Shown here in pieces: positions 25,989 through 34,125 of a stretch of 64,000 nucleotides of DNA (its first letter is position 1; the number at the start of each line of letters is the position of its first letter). The translations under genes and the position numbers were made by a program. Source of the DNA: JACVRW01 sp963803245 (GTDB lineage: Bacteria > Actinomycetota > Thermoleophilia > Solirubrobacterales > Thermoleophilaceae); contig CAWDLI010000015.1 in the NCBI GenBank assembly GCA_963803245.1, positions 1 through 64,000 of the forward strand, given 5' to 3'. The notes beneath the pieces are model-generated. The model searched no databases. It was not told the origin of the DNA and saw only the letters and a program-made list of their open reading frames with translations.

Positions 25989-27763
25989 GAGGGGCGGCGC
26001 GGCGGTCGTGGCGCCACGCCCTCCTTGAAGGTGATCTCGAGCAGGTAGGCGACCATCGTGGCGTCCTCTCCAAAGGTCAGGTGGTAGGCGTCCGAGAGCT
26101 CCTCCACGCGGTGGATCTGGTCCACGTACTCGTGGAACAGCGGGCTGAACTCGAAGCAGGCGAAGTCCACGACCCGTGAGCGCAGCCCGTTGCGCTCGAG
26201 CGACCTGAGCGTCTCCTCCTGGCTCAGGATCGAGAGCTGCATCACGTAGGCGCGGCCGTCGGCCTCCAGCAGGCTCGGCAGGAGGCTGAGCAGGTGGTCG
26301 AGCAGGCTGCGCCCCCAGTAGTCGAGCGGCCGGTGGCTCGACAGCTGCTCGAACGGGTCGTTCGGCATCTGGTAGAGGCTGGCCACGACGACCTCGTAGC
26401 GCTCGTCGGGATCCCAGGGATAGAGGTCCACCTGCTCCCCGGAGACCCGGTCGGACAGGCCGTTGCGGAAGGCGTTGCTGAGCGTGTTGGCCACGGCGCG
26501 CTCGTCGATGTCGATGGCGTGCACGTGGGTCGCGCCGTTGAGCGCAAGCTGGGTGGTGAGGAGGCCGGTGCCGCAGCCCACGTCGAGGCAGCGCCTGCCC
26601 TCCCCCACGCGGTTGGTGAACAGGTGCTTCCACGCGAGGAAGCTGCCGGGCGTGGGCGCGAACACGCCGGGCTCGACCATGATCCGCGGCATCGGCAGCG
26701 GGTAGAGCGAGCGCTCGTGCTCGTCGCTCCAGGGGCCGGCGGCGGGAACCAGGGCCGCGTCGGCGTCCTGCTCGAGCGGGTCGCGCTCGGGGCGCCGCGA
26801 GCCGGGACGAGTTTCGGCGAGCTTGTCCCGGGCCGCCGCGATGTGGTGCGGCCGGACGCCGCAGCAGCCGCCGATGATCTGGGCGCCCTCCTCGCGCCAG
26901 CCGGCGGCCAGCTCCGCGTACTCCGCGCCGCCGATGCGGTCGTCGGAGGCCCACCCGGACTCCGTGTAGTAGCCGAGGTTCGGGTACACGCCGAGCGGCA
27001 GGTCGGTGAAGTCGCGCAGCCACGAGAGCATCCCCTCCACGTGGTCCGGCGGTATGCAGTTGATGAGGAGCGCGGCCACGCCCATGTCCTCGAAGCGCCG
27101 GGCCGCGCGCCCGAACAGGTCGCCCTCGGGGCCTCCCCAGTGCTGGCCGAAGACGCCGCAAAGGCCGTGGCGGCAGCGCCGGAAGCTGAGCCATACGGGG
27201 AAGCCGGCGGCCACCAGCGTCTCCACGGCCTCGAAGGTCGTGTCGCGGATCAGCGACATCGTCTCGAGCAGCAGCAGGTCGGGCGGCTCGTCCTCGAAGG
27301 CGCGCGTGAGCAGCTCCAGCCGCTCGAGCCCCTGCTCGTCGGCCACGTCGCCGTGGAGGCTGAAGGCCACCGCGCAGTCGTTCGAGCGCCCCACGTCGGC
27401 GGTGGCCTGGCGGGCGAGCCGGATGCCGCGCCGCGCGAGCTCCATCCAGTCCGCCGGCGGCGATCCCGCCGGACCGCGCTCGCCGTTCATCGCCTCCTGG
27501 ATGCCCCAGGTATTGGTGGAGATGACGTTGCAGCCGAGCTCGGCGTAGCCGCGATGGACGCGCGTGACCGAGCGCGGCGCGTTGAGCAGCGCCCAGGTGC
27601 CCCAGAGCGCCTCGTCGCGCTGCTCGTACCCGGGGATCTCGAGCTCGCCCAGCTCGGTCGCGATGCCGCCGTCGAGGATCACGCACTGGTCCCGCTCGAT
27701 CAGCTGCTCCAGGCGGCTGTAGGCGGGCGAGCGCTGCACGCGCGCGGGGCCGGCCGATGCCAT
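25985..27763 (-). CDS. Homocysteine S-methyltransferase domain fused to a class I SAM methyltransferase domain
   Basis: I prefer ATG 27763 (behind GGTGAG) over GTG 27784; length is about 592 residues. Residues about 10-310 are a zinc methyltransferase barrel of the BHMT/HMT family: LDGGIATELG at the start and zinc cysteines in LLINCIPPDH and IIGGCCGVRP. Residues about 350-590 are a Rossmann methyltransferase with LDVGCGTGLLTTQLALNG and AIDIDERAV; the usual NPPY is replaced by ASLYQMP. The first domain moves methyl groups to a thiol, the second uses or binds SAM. I know of no characterised protein with this pairing. It is followed by the GcvT-like gene and may serve methyl transfer from methylated substrates. 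Confidence 0.75.
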   Translation of the reverse strand: MASAGPARVQRSPAYSRLEQLIERDQCVILDGGIATELGELEIPGYEQRDEALWGTWALLNAPRSVTRVHRGYAELGCNVISTNTWGIQEAMNGERGPAGSPPADWMELARRGIRLARQATADVGRSNDCAVAFSLHGDVADEQGLERLELLTRAFEDEPPDLLLLETMSLIRDTTFEAVETLVAAGFPVWLSFRRCRHGLCGVFGQHWGGPEGDLFGRAARRFEDMGVAALLINCIPPDHVEGMLSWLRDFTDLPLGVYPNLGYYTESGWASDDRIGGAEYAELAAGWREEGAQIIGGCCGVRPHHIAAARDKLAETRPGSRRPERDPLEQDADAALVPAAGPWSDEHERSLYPLPMPRIMVEPGVFAPTPGSFLAWKHLFTNRVGEGRRCLDVGCGTGLLTTQLALNGATHVHAIDIDERAVANTLSNAFRNGLSDRVSGEQVDLYPWDPDERYEVVVASLYQMPNDPFEQLSSHRPLDYWGRSLLDHLLSLLPSLLEADGRAYVMQLSILSQEETLRSLERNGLRSRVVDFACFEFSPLFHEYVDQIHRVEELSDAYHLTFGEDATMVAYLLEITFKEGVAPRPPRRPS

Positions 27764-27807
27764 CAGTCTCGGCTCACCATGCACCTCTCTCCCGGTAAGC
27801 TACAAAC

Positions 27808-27832
27808 CAAACAATATAGATGAATTGCCAGG
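27808..27832. promoter_or_regulatory. Candidate shared control element CAAACAAT...TTGCCAGG
   Basis: It lies 45 bases upstream of the fusion methyltransferase start and before the divergent CoA ligase operon. The same two blocks occur before the pca operon at 22943-22963, with a 5-base instead of a 9-base spacer. Function is unproven. Confidence 0.3.
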
Positions 27833-27911
27833 ATCGGCTCGGCCCGCGGGTCTGTGGGCCGTATGCTCCTCCAGGCCCGGTTGTGAACTCAAGCGTCAAA
27901 TACTTTGGTGT

Positions 27912-29195
27912 GTGGTTTCCGGCGATGGACTCGCGAGCTTGAGCACGGGCCCGCCCACGCAGGTCGCGAGCGATCGCCTCGGTGAGCTGCTCGAGCTGGT
28001 GCTCGAGCGCAACCCCTTCCAGCGCGCCCGCCTGGAGCCGCTCGGCCTCAGCGGGCAGCCGCGCCTCACCGATCTCCCGCCGCTCTCGAAGCGCGAGCTC
28101 GTCGAGGACCAGGCGCGCCACCCCCAGTTCGGCACGAACCTCACGTACCCGATCGAGCGCTACACCCAGCTGTGGCAGACGAGCGGAACCACCGGGCCGC
28201 CGCTGCGGGTGCTCGACACGCCCGAGGACTGGGCGTGGTGGCGCGAGCTGTTCGCCCACACCCTCACCGTCGCCGGGGTCGGCGCCGGCGACCGCGTGGG
28301 GCTCGCCTTCTCGTTCGGCCCGCACGTCCAGTTCTGGGCGGCGTACCAGGGGCTCCAGGAGGTCGGCGCCATGGCGGTGGCGCTGGGCGGCATGACCTCG
28401 GTGCAGCGCCTTCACACGATCGCCGAGACGGAGACCACCGCCGTCTGGTGCACACCCACCTACGCGCTCCGCCTCCTCGAGGTGGCCGTTGAGCAGCGGC
28501 TCGAGCACGCCCTCGAGTCGGTGCGCCAGGTGATCTGCACCGGAGAGCCGGGCGCCTCGCTCCCCGCGGTGCGCTCGCGCATCGAGGACGGGTTCGGCGC
28601 CAGCTGCGTGGACCACGCCGGCCTCACCGAGGCCGGGCCGTTCGGCTCTCCCTGCCCCGACGGTCACGGGCTCCACGTGCTCGAGGACGAGTTCGTCTGC
28701 GAGATCCTCGACGCCGACCTCGCGCCGGCGGGCCTCGACCAGCGCGGTGAGCTCGTGATCACCCCGCTGCGGCGGACCGGCTTCCCGGTGCTGCGCTACC
28801 GCACCGGCGACGCCGTGGTGAACACCGACGAGCGCTGCCCCGCGGGTCACGAGGGACGCTGGCTGCCGGGCGGGATCGTGGGCCGGACCGACGACATGGT
28901 CGTGATCCGCGGCATGAACGTCTTCCCGTCCGCCATCGAGGAGGCGGTGCGCCACGTGAGCGGCTCGGGCGAGTTCCGCATCACCTTCTACTCCGAGCCG
29001 AGCGGGATGGACGAGATCAAGCTCGAGGTGGAGCTGGACGAGGGCTCCGGCGCGCGCCGCCTCCAGGACATCATGCGCCAGCAGCTCGGCCTGCGCGTGC
29101 GGATCGTGCCGGTCACCCCCGGCGTGCTGCCGCGTCCCGACGGTAAGTCGCGGCGAGTGGTCGACGACCGCCAGGTCAGGCTGGTCGGCCGGTGA
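27912..29195 (+). CDS. PaaK-like aryl-CoA ligase (AMP-forming)
   Basis: The likely start is GTG 27912 (427 residues, the PaaK length); TTG 27939 is possible. It contains the AMP-binding loop TSGTTGPPLRVLDTPE, CTGEPGASLP, HAGLTEAGPFGSP, RYRTGDAVV and a C-terminal DGKSRRVVDDR with the catalytic Lys. Enzymes of this family activate phenylacetate, benzoate or related acids to CoA thioesters. Here it heads the ring-cleavage operon; the substrate could be a hydroxybenzoate or hydroxycinnamate. Its stop overlaps the GntR start. Confidence 0.8.
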   Translation: MVSGDGLASLSTGPPTQVASDRLGELLELVLERNPFQRARLEPLGLSGQPRLTDLPPLSKRELVEDQARHPQFGTNLTYPIERYTQLWQTSGTTGPPLRVLDTPEDWAWWRELFAHTLTVAGVGAGDRVGLAFSFGPHVQFWAAYQGLQEVGAMAVALGGMTSVQRLHTIAETETTAVWCTPTYALRLLEVAVEQRLEHALESVRQVICTGEPGASLPAVRSRIEDGFGASCVDHAGLTEAGPFGSPCPDGHGLHVLEDEFVCEILDADLAPAGLDQRGELVITPLRRTGFPVLRYRTGDAVVNTDERCPAGHEGRWLPGGIVGRTDDMVVIRGMNVFPSAIEEAVRHVSGSGEFRITFYSEPSGMDEIKLEVELDEGSGARRLQDIMRQQLGLRVRIVPVTPGVLPRPDGKSRRVVDDRQVRLVGR

Positions 29196-29974
29196 ACGCG
29201 CGACCCGGACGCGCACGGCCACGCGGCCGCGCCGACTCGCGGGCGATCCGCGGAGCCAGCGAGCAGGTGGCCATCCAGATCCAGCACTACATCCAGGAGG
29301 AGGGCCTTCGCCCTGACGACTTCCTGGGGCGCGAGGAGGACCTGGCCTCCGAGTTCGGCGTCAGCCGGCCGACGCTGCGTGAGGCGCTCAAGCTGCTCGC
29401 CAGCGGGAACCTGATCCGCGCCACCAAGGGCCCCGGCGGCGGCATCTTCGTGGCGCGCACCGCCGACCAGGGGATGAGCCGCAGCCTCAGCGATGCGATC
29501 GCGATGATGCTCGAGACCGGCGCGGTGACCCTGGACGAGCTGGTGGACGCGCGGCTTCTGCTCGAGGTTCCGCTCGCCGGCCTGGCCGCCTACCAGCCGG
29601 ACGAGGAGACGCTCAAGCGGCTCCGCGAGGCCGTGGCCTCCGAGATGGCGTCCACCGGCGACTCGGAGGCGCTCGCGGCCGCCGACATGGAGATCCATCG
29701 CACCATCGCCGCCGCGGGCAGCAATCGCATGGTCCAGGCTCTCACCGACTGGATCTTCGAGGTCGTGCAGCCCTGGCTGATCGAGGTGCTCGAGCCGGCG
29801 ATCGTGCACTCGGCGATCCTGGAGCAGCACCAGGCGCTCCTGGCCGCGGTGGAGAAGGGCGACTCCGCGCGCGCCGAGCGCGCCATGAAGGACCACCTGC
29901 TCTACCTCCGCGACGTGCTCCGGATGGTGCGACCCGAGCAGTCGCCGGCCGTGGACGCCAGCACAGCCGGGTGA
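29192..29974 (+). CDS. GntR-family transcriptional regulator, FadR/FCD subgroup
   Basis: 260 residues from GTG 29192, overlapping the ligase stop. After a basic leader, residues about 25-90 are the winged helix (REEDLASEFGVSRPTLREAL, then the wing TKGPGGGIFVA). The FCD domain follows, with metal-ligand Asp/His in ADMEIHRTIAAAGSN and His in EQHQALLAAVE and KDHLLYLR. It probably controls this operon in response to an aromatic acid or CoA ester. It lies within the operon it may regulate. Whether it binds the GTAC-type or CAAACAAT-type sites is open. Confidence 0.88.
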   Translation: MNARPGRARPRGRADSRAIRGASEQVAIQIQHYIQEEGLRPDDFLGREEDLASEFGVSRPTLREALKLLASGNLIRATKGPGGGIFVARTADQGMSRSLSDAIAMMLETGAVTLDELVDARLLLEVPLAGLAAYQPDEETLKRLREAVASEMASTGDSEALAAADMEIHRTIAAAGSNRMVQALTDWIFEVVQPWLIEVLEPAIVHSAILEQHQALLAAVEKGDSARAERAMKDHLLYLRDVLRMVRPEQSPAVDASTAG

Positions 29975-30756
29975 GCGCTCCCGGCGTCATCGCCGTGATC
30001 GGGCTTGGCGAGGCGGGCAGCGCCATCGCCACCGATCTCGTGGCGGCCGGCGCGTCGGTGCGCGGCTGGGACCCCGTGCGCGACGCGCCCGACGGCGTAC
30101 AGGCGGCCACGGGCGAGGCCGACGCCGCGCGCGGAGCAGAGATCGTGCTGAGCCTCAACTCGGCCGCGGTGGCCGTGGACGCAGCAGAGAGCGCGGCGCC
30201 CGGACTCGACTCCGGCGCGCTGTTCGCGGACCTCAACACCGCCGCGCCGGCCGTCAAGCGGGCCGCGGCGGAGGCGGTGGCCGGTGGCGGCGCGACGTTC
30301 GCAGACGTGGCGCTGCTCGGCGCGGTGCCGGGGCGCGGACTCGCGACGCCGGCGCTCGTGTCCGGCCCCGGGGCCGAGCGCTTCGCGGAGACCATGGGCG
30401 CGCTCGGCATGCCCGTCACGCCGGTGGGCCCCGAGGTGGGCGACGCGTCGGCGCGCAAGCTCGTGCGCAGCGTCTTCGCCAAGGGGCTGGCCGCGGCGGT
30501 GGGCGAGTCGCTCGAGGCCGGTCGCGCGCTCGGCTGCGAGGACTGGCTCCATGCGGACATCGAGGCCACGCTCACCGCGGCCGACGCGACCCTGCTCCGC
30601 CGCCTGGTGGAGGGCAGCCGCGCGCACGCGGGCCGGCGCGTGGAGGAGATGGCGGCAGCCGTGGCGCTGCTCGAGGAGCTCGGCGTGGAGCCGCGCGTGG
30701 CGAGCGCCACCGAGCAGTGGCTGCGCTCGCTCGACCGCAGCGAGGTGGGCGGATGA
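29971..30756 (+). CDS. NAD(P)-dependent beta-hydroxyacid dehydrogenase-like protein (6PGDH-like, DUF1932)
   Basis: 261 residues from GTG 29971, overlapping the regulator stop. The N-terminal Rossmann domain has VIGLGEAGSAIATDLVAAG, and the C-terminal helical DUF1932 domain has DASARKLVRSVFAKGLAAAV with the likely catalytic Lys. It should oxidise or reduce a hydroxy acid or hemiacetal. In a protocatechuate 4,5-cleavage-type pathway the step after ring opening is dehydrogenation of the semialdehyde hemiacetal, done by the unrelated LigC. Its place before a hydrolase, hydratase and aldolase suggests it fills that step, which is inference. Confidence 0.7.
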   Translation: MSAPGVIAVIGLGEAGSAIATDLVAAGASVRGWDPVRDAPDGVQAATGEADAARGAEIVLSLNSAAVAVDAAESAAPGLDSGALFADLNTAAPAVKRAAAEAVAGGGATFADVALLGAVPGRGLATPALVSGPGAERFAETMGALGMPVTPVGPEVGDASARKLVRSVFAKGLAAAVGESLEAGRALGCEDWLHADIEATLTAADATLLRRLVEGSRAHAGRRVEEMAAAVALLEELGVEPRVASATEQWLRSLDRSEVGG

Positions 30757-31673
30757 ACGTGCCAGTGCCCTCCGACGCCGCCCGGCAGCTGGTGCGCGGC
30801 GCCGTGGACGTGCACGTGCACATCGCGCCGGACGTGGTGGAGCGCCGCATCGACGATGTGGGCCTGGCGCGCCGCTTCGAGGAGGTCGGGCTGGCCGGCT
30901 TCGTGCTCAAGTCCCACTACACGTCGACTGCCGAGCGGGCGGCGGTGGTGCGTGGCGTGGAGCCCACCATCGCGGTGCTGGGCGCGATCGTGCTGAACCG
31001 CGCGGTGGGCGGCGTGAACCCGCTGGCGGTGGAGCTCGCGGCCCGCGAGGGCGCGCGGACGGTCTGGATGCCGACGGTGGACTCCCTCAACGAGCGCGAG
31101 CACCTCGCGCGCAGCGGCCCGGGCGCGAACCTGCCGGTGTGGGCGCGGCTCGAGGCCGAGCTGCGCGAGCAGGGCATCGGGATCGAGCCCGTGGCGGTGC
31201 TGGACGACAAGGGCGCCGTGCTGCCCGAGGTGCGCGCCGTGCTCGGCGTGGTGGCCGCGCACGGCATGGTCGTGGCCACGGGGCACGTGGGCCGCGACGA
31301 GGTGTTCGCGGTGGTCGACGCCGCCGTCGAGGAGGGTGTGCAGCACATCGTGGTCACCCATCCCGACTATCCGGCCCAGAACTTCTCGGTCGAGGAGCAG
31401 CTCGAGCTCGCCGATCGGGGCGCGCTGATCGAGCGCTGCTTCACCACCCCCTACACCGGCAAGTGCTCGTGGGACGACTGGCTCGCGGGCATCCGTGCCG
31501 TCGGCGCGGAGCGCACGCTGCTGTCGAGCGACCTCGGCCAGGTGCAGAACCCGCCCGTCGAGGACGGCCTGCCGCTGATGGCCGAGCGGCTGCTCGGCGC
31601 CGGCTTCTCCGAGAGCGACGTGCGCGTCATGGCCGTGGACAACACCCGCCGGGTGGCCGGGGTGGACGAGTGA
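30753..31673 (+). CDS. DUF6282 amidohydrolase-like metal-dependent hydrolase
   Basis: 306 residues, starting at ATG 30753 inside the previous stop. It begins with an HxH metal motif (GAVDVHVHIAPDVVERR) and has later His/Asp candidates in LKSHYTST, GHVGRDEVF, VVTHPDYP and LSSDLGQVQN, as in amidohydrolase-type barrels. I recognise the DUF6282 pattern but no proven activity. By position it is the candidate lactonase (the LigI role, hydrolysis of 2-pyrone-4,6-dicarboxylate) between the dehydrogenase and the GalB-like hydratase. The next start overlaps its stop (GTGA). Confidence 0.65.
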   Translation: MNVPVPSDAARQLVRGAVDVHVHIAPDVVERRIDDVGLARRFEEVGLAGFVLKSHYTSTAERAAVVRGVEPTIAVLGAIVLNRAVGGVNPLAVELAAREGARTVWMPTVDSLNEREHLARSGPGANLPVWARLEAELREQGIGIEPVAVLDDKGAVLPEVRAVLGVVAAHGMVVATGHVGRDEVFAVVDAAVEEGVQHIVVTHPDYPAQNFSVEEQLELADRGALIERCFTTPYTGKCSWDDWLAGIRAVGAERTLLSSDLGQVQNPPVEDGLPLMAERLLGAGFSESDVRVMAVDNTRRVAGVDE

Positions 31674-32383
31674 GCCGGCGGCTGCTCGCCGTGGGCGCCC
31701 ACGCGGCCGACTTCGTCTGGCGCGCCGGCGGCGCGCTCGCGCTCACGGCCGAGGCGGGCGGCACCGCCAGCGTGCTCGCGCTCTCCTACGGCGAGCGCGG
31801 CGAGTCGGGCGAGCTCTGGAAGGTGGAGGGCCAGACGATCGAGAACGTGAAGAAGGTGCGCCACGGCGAGGCCGAGCGCGCCGCGGCGGCGCTGGGCGCC
31901 GACTTCCGCTGCCTCGACCTCGGCGACTACCCGCTCGAGGTCGGTCCCGAGGCGCTCGCAAGGATCGTCGACGTCATCCGCGAGCTGGCGCCCGAGGTGA
32001 TCGTGACCCACACCGACCGCGATCCCTTCAACCCCGACCACCCGGTGGCGTGTGCGGCGGTGGAGCGGGCCCGCGCGCTGGCCGCCGGCGCCGGCGTGGA
32101 GAGCGCCTTCGAGACGGTGAGCCCGCCCGAGCTGTTCCTGTTCGAGCCGCACCAGCCGGAGCTGTGCAACTTCACCCCAACGACCTTCGTGGACATCACC
32201 TCGGTGATGGAGCGCAAGGTGGCCGCCATGGCGGAGATGAAGGCGCAGAGCTACCTCCAGACCTACTACGGCCAGCGCGCCGAGCAGCGCGGCAACCATG
32301 CGCGCAGGGTCTCCGGCAACAAGGAGATCCGCCACGCCGAGGCATTCCAGCGCGTCCTCCCCCAGGTGCTGCCGGCGCTGTGA
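31670..32383 (+). CDS. galB: GalB-like 4-oxalomesaconate hydratase (PIG-L/LmbE superfamily)
   Basis: 237 residues from GTG 31670. It belongs to the PIG-L zinc deacetylase fold but carries the variant metal motif AHAADFVWRAGG instead of HPDDE, plus LSYGERGESGELWK and VTHTDRDPFNPDHPVAC. That variant is, to my knowledge, the mark of GalB, the zinc hydratase of gallate catabolism in Pseudomonas putida, rather than of sugar deacetylases. It would hydrate 4-oxalomesaconate to 4-carboxy-4-hydroxy-2-oxoadipate. The next gene encodes the matching aldolase, with start and stop overlapping, which strengthens the call. Confidence 0.8.
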   Translation: MSRRLLAVGAHAADFVWRAGGALALTAEAGGTASVLALSYGERGESGELWKVEGQTIENVKKVRHGEAERAAAALGADFRCLDLGDYPLEVGPEALARIVDVIRELAPEVIVTHTDRDPFNPDHPVACAAVERARALAAGAGVESAFETVSPPELFLFEPHQPELCNFTPTTFVDITSVMERKVAAMAEMKAQSYLQTYYGQRAEQRGNHARRVSGNKEIRHAEAFQRVLPQVLPAL

Positions 32384-33012
32384 ACGCGGTGCACGAAGAG
32401 CTCGCCCGGCTCGGCTCGGCCACCGTCTACGAGGCATCGGGGCGGCGCGGCCTGGTTGACCTCGACCTCGAGCAGGTGATCCCCGGCTCGCGGGCATGCG
32501 GCCCGGCGCGCACGGTGCTCTGCGCGCAGGGCGACAACCTGATGGTGCACGCGGCCATGGACCGCACGGAGCCCGGCGACGTGCTCGTGCTCACGATGCC
32601 CGACCCGGAGCCGGTGGCGCTGATCGGCGACCTGCTCGTGACCCAGGCGAAGGCGCGCGGGGCGGCGGCGCTGCTCGTGGACGCCGCCGTGCGCGACGTG
32701 GAGGAGCTGCGCGCGCTCGGGCTGCCCGTGTGGACGCGCTGGGTGCGCGTGCGCGGCGCGGTCAAGTCGACCGTGGGCGTGCTCGACGAGACGGTGGAGG
32801 TCGGCGGCGCGTCGATCCAGCCCGGCGATGCGGTCGTGCTCGACACCGACGGCGTCGTGGTGGTGGGGCGCCAGCGTGTGCGCCAGGTGCTCGAGGCCTC
32901 CCACGCGCGCGAGGACAAGGAGCGGGCCAAGCGCGCGAAGCTCCACGACGGCGAGCTGTCGTACGACCTCGACGGGCTGCGTGCTCTCGTCGAGGGCGAG
33001 CGCCGTCGGTGA
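32380..33012 (+). CDS. galC: 4-carboxy-4-hydroxy-2-oxoadipate aldolase, LigK/GalC-like (RraA family)
   Basis: 210 residues from GTG 32380. The RraA/HMG-aldolase fold shows ATVYEASGRRGL near the N-terminus, GDVLVLTM, and the metal and substrate motif LVDAAVRDVEEL, whose Arg-Asp pair is characteristic of class II pyruvate aldolases of this family. It would split 4-carboxy-4-hydroxy-2-oxoadipate to pyruvate and oxaloacetate, the last step of protocatechuate 4,5-cleavage and gallate pathways. Regulator of RNase E activity is the other family name but makes no sense here. It overlaps both neighbours by four bases. Confidence 0.82.
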   Translation: MNAVHEELARLGSATVYEASGRRGLVDLDLEQVIPGSRACGPARTVLCAQGDNLMVHAAMDRTEPGDVLVLTMPDPEPVALIGDLLVTQAKARGAAALLVDAAVRDVEELRALGLPVWTRWVRVRGAVKSTVGVLDETVEVGGASIQPGDAVVLDTDGVVVVGRQRVRQVLEASHAREDKERAKRAKLHDGELSYDLDGLRALVEGERRR

Positions 33013-33956
33013 GTCCCGAGCGCGTCCGCGACCTCGCGCACATCGGGCACGCCGAGCTCCTCACGCCGCGCCCCGAGGAGAGCCTGCGCTTCTTCGTGGA
33101 GGTGCTCGGGATGCAGGTGGAGGCGCGCGCCGGGCAGTCCGTCTTCCTGCGCGGCTGGGGCGAGTACGAGCGCTACGGCCTCAAGCTCACCGAGTCGCCG
33201 CAATCCGGCCTGGGGCACATGGCGCTGCGCGCCTGGAGCCCGGAGGCGCTCGATCGGCGTGTGGCCGCGATCGAGGCGGCCGGCCTCGGAACGGGCTGGA
33301 CCGACGGGGACCTCGGCCACGGGCCGGCCTACCGCTTCACCGACCCTGACGGCCACGTGATGGAGGTGTACTTCGAGACGGAGAAGTACGAGCCGCCGGA
33401 GGAGCTGCGGCCGTCGCTGAAGAACCAGCCGCAGCGCTATGTGGGGCGCGGCGCGGCGGTCAGGCGGCTCGACCACGTGAACGTGCTCGCGCAGGACGTG
33501 CCCGCCAACCGGGCCTTCGCCGAGGACGTGCTCGGCTACCGCCTCTACGAGCGCATCGTGCTCGACGACGGCACCGAGACCGGCGCCTGGATGAGCCTCT
33601 CGATCGCCGCGCACGAGCTGATCTACGTGGCCGACTTCCACAAGGCCCGCGGCCGCCTCCACCACCTCGCCTTCTGGGTGGACACGCGCGAGGAGGTGCT
33701 GCGCGCCGCCGACCTGTTCCTCGAGCACGAGGTTCCGATCGAGGCGGCCCCCTCGAAGCACGCGATCGCGCAGGGCTTCTTCCTCTACGGCTTCGAGCCG
33801 GGCGGCAACCGCGTGGAGGTCACCACCGGCGGCTACTTCGTCTACGACCCCGACCGCGAGCCGACGGTATGGAGCGAGGCCGAGCGCGCGAAGGGGCAGG
33901 CCTGGGGCGTGCAGACGGTGGAGAGCTTCCACACGTACGGCACGCCGCCCGTCTGA
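33009..33956 (+). CDS. Type I (VOC) extradiol ring-cleavage dioxygenase
   Basis: 315 residues from GTG 33009, the size of catechol 2,3-dioxygenases. Two VOC modules are visible. The C-terminal module holds the three Fe(II) ligands: His in RRLDHVNVLAQD, His in GRLHHLAFWVD and Glu in GGNRVEVTTGGYF. It should cleave a catechol next to its hydroxyl groups. Downstream-type enzymes in the same operon point to a carboxylated substrate such as protocatechuate or a gallate. Those pathways normally use the unrelated LigAB/GalA type II dioxygenases, so this would be a replacement. It ends the operon. Confidence 0.82.
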   Translation: MSPERVRDLAHIGHAELLTPRPEESLRFFVEVLGMQVEARAGQSVFLRGWGEYERYGLKLTESPQSGLGHMALRAWSPEALDRRVAAIEAAGLGTGWTDGDLGHGPAYRFTDPDGHVMEVYFETEKYEPPEELRPSLKNQPQRYVGRGAAVRRLDHVNVLAQDVPANRAFAEDVLGYRLYERIVLDDGTETGAWMSLSIAAHELIYVADFHKARGRLHHLAFWVDTREEVLRAADLFLEHEVPIEAAPSKHAIAQGFFLYGFEPGGNRVEVTTGGYFVYDPDREPTVWSEAERAKGQAWGVQTVESFHTYGTPPV

Positions 33957-33963
33957 GGCCCGT

Positions 33964-34117
33964 CTAGCCCACCGCTGCGATTGCCTGCTCGGGCGTCTCG
34001 TACTCGCGGCCGCTCGCGATCCGCCCGTCCCGGACCGTGCCAGTACTCGGCCACGGCGTCGATGCCGCCACGCTCCAGAGCGGCGAACTGCACGCGCACC
34101 ACGTCCGCGCTCGTCAT
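33964..34117 (-). pseudogene. Remnant of an NTF2/SnoaL-like gene with internal deletion
   Basis: The start (MTSADVVRVQFAALERGG) is a typical beginning of SnoaL/NTF2-like proteins, and the end in another frame (VRDGRIASGREYETPEQAI) is a typical C-terminal strand and helix. Only about 50 codons remain of a family that usually has 120-140, so the middle is gone, and there is also a one-base frame change. It follows the arginase-like gene by 8 bases. It is probably non-functional. Confidence 0.5.
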
Positions 34118-34125
34118 CGGGTGGG

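Noticed and set aside
24156..27686. Very long leftward open frame across the MFS gene and part of the methyltransferase fusion
   Set aside because: It is the shadow of real genes in GC-rich DNA. Its translation is Arg/Ala/Gly-rich without motifs over most of its length, and only the short GcvT-like part is real.
27841..27860. GGCCC...GGGCC inverted repeat upstream of the CoA ligase gene
   Set aside because: Short arms in very GC-rich DNA, no T-run, and a position before a gene; not a convincing terminator or riboswitch.
32380..33012. Regulator of RNase E activity (RraA)
   Set aside because: The family name would suggest it, but the RD...E aldolase motif and the GalB-like neighbour support a 4-carboxy-4-hydroxy-2-oxoadipate aldolase.
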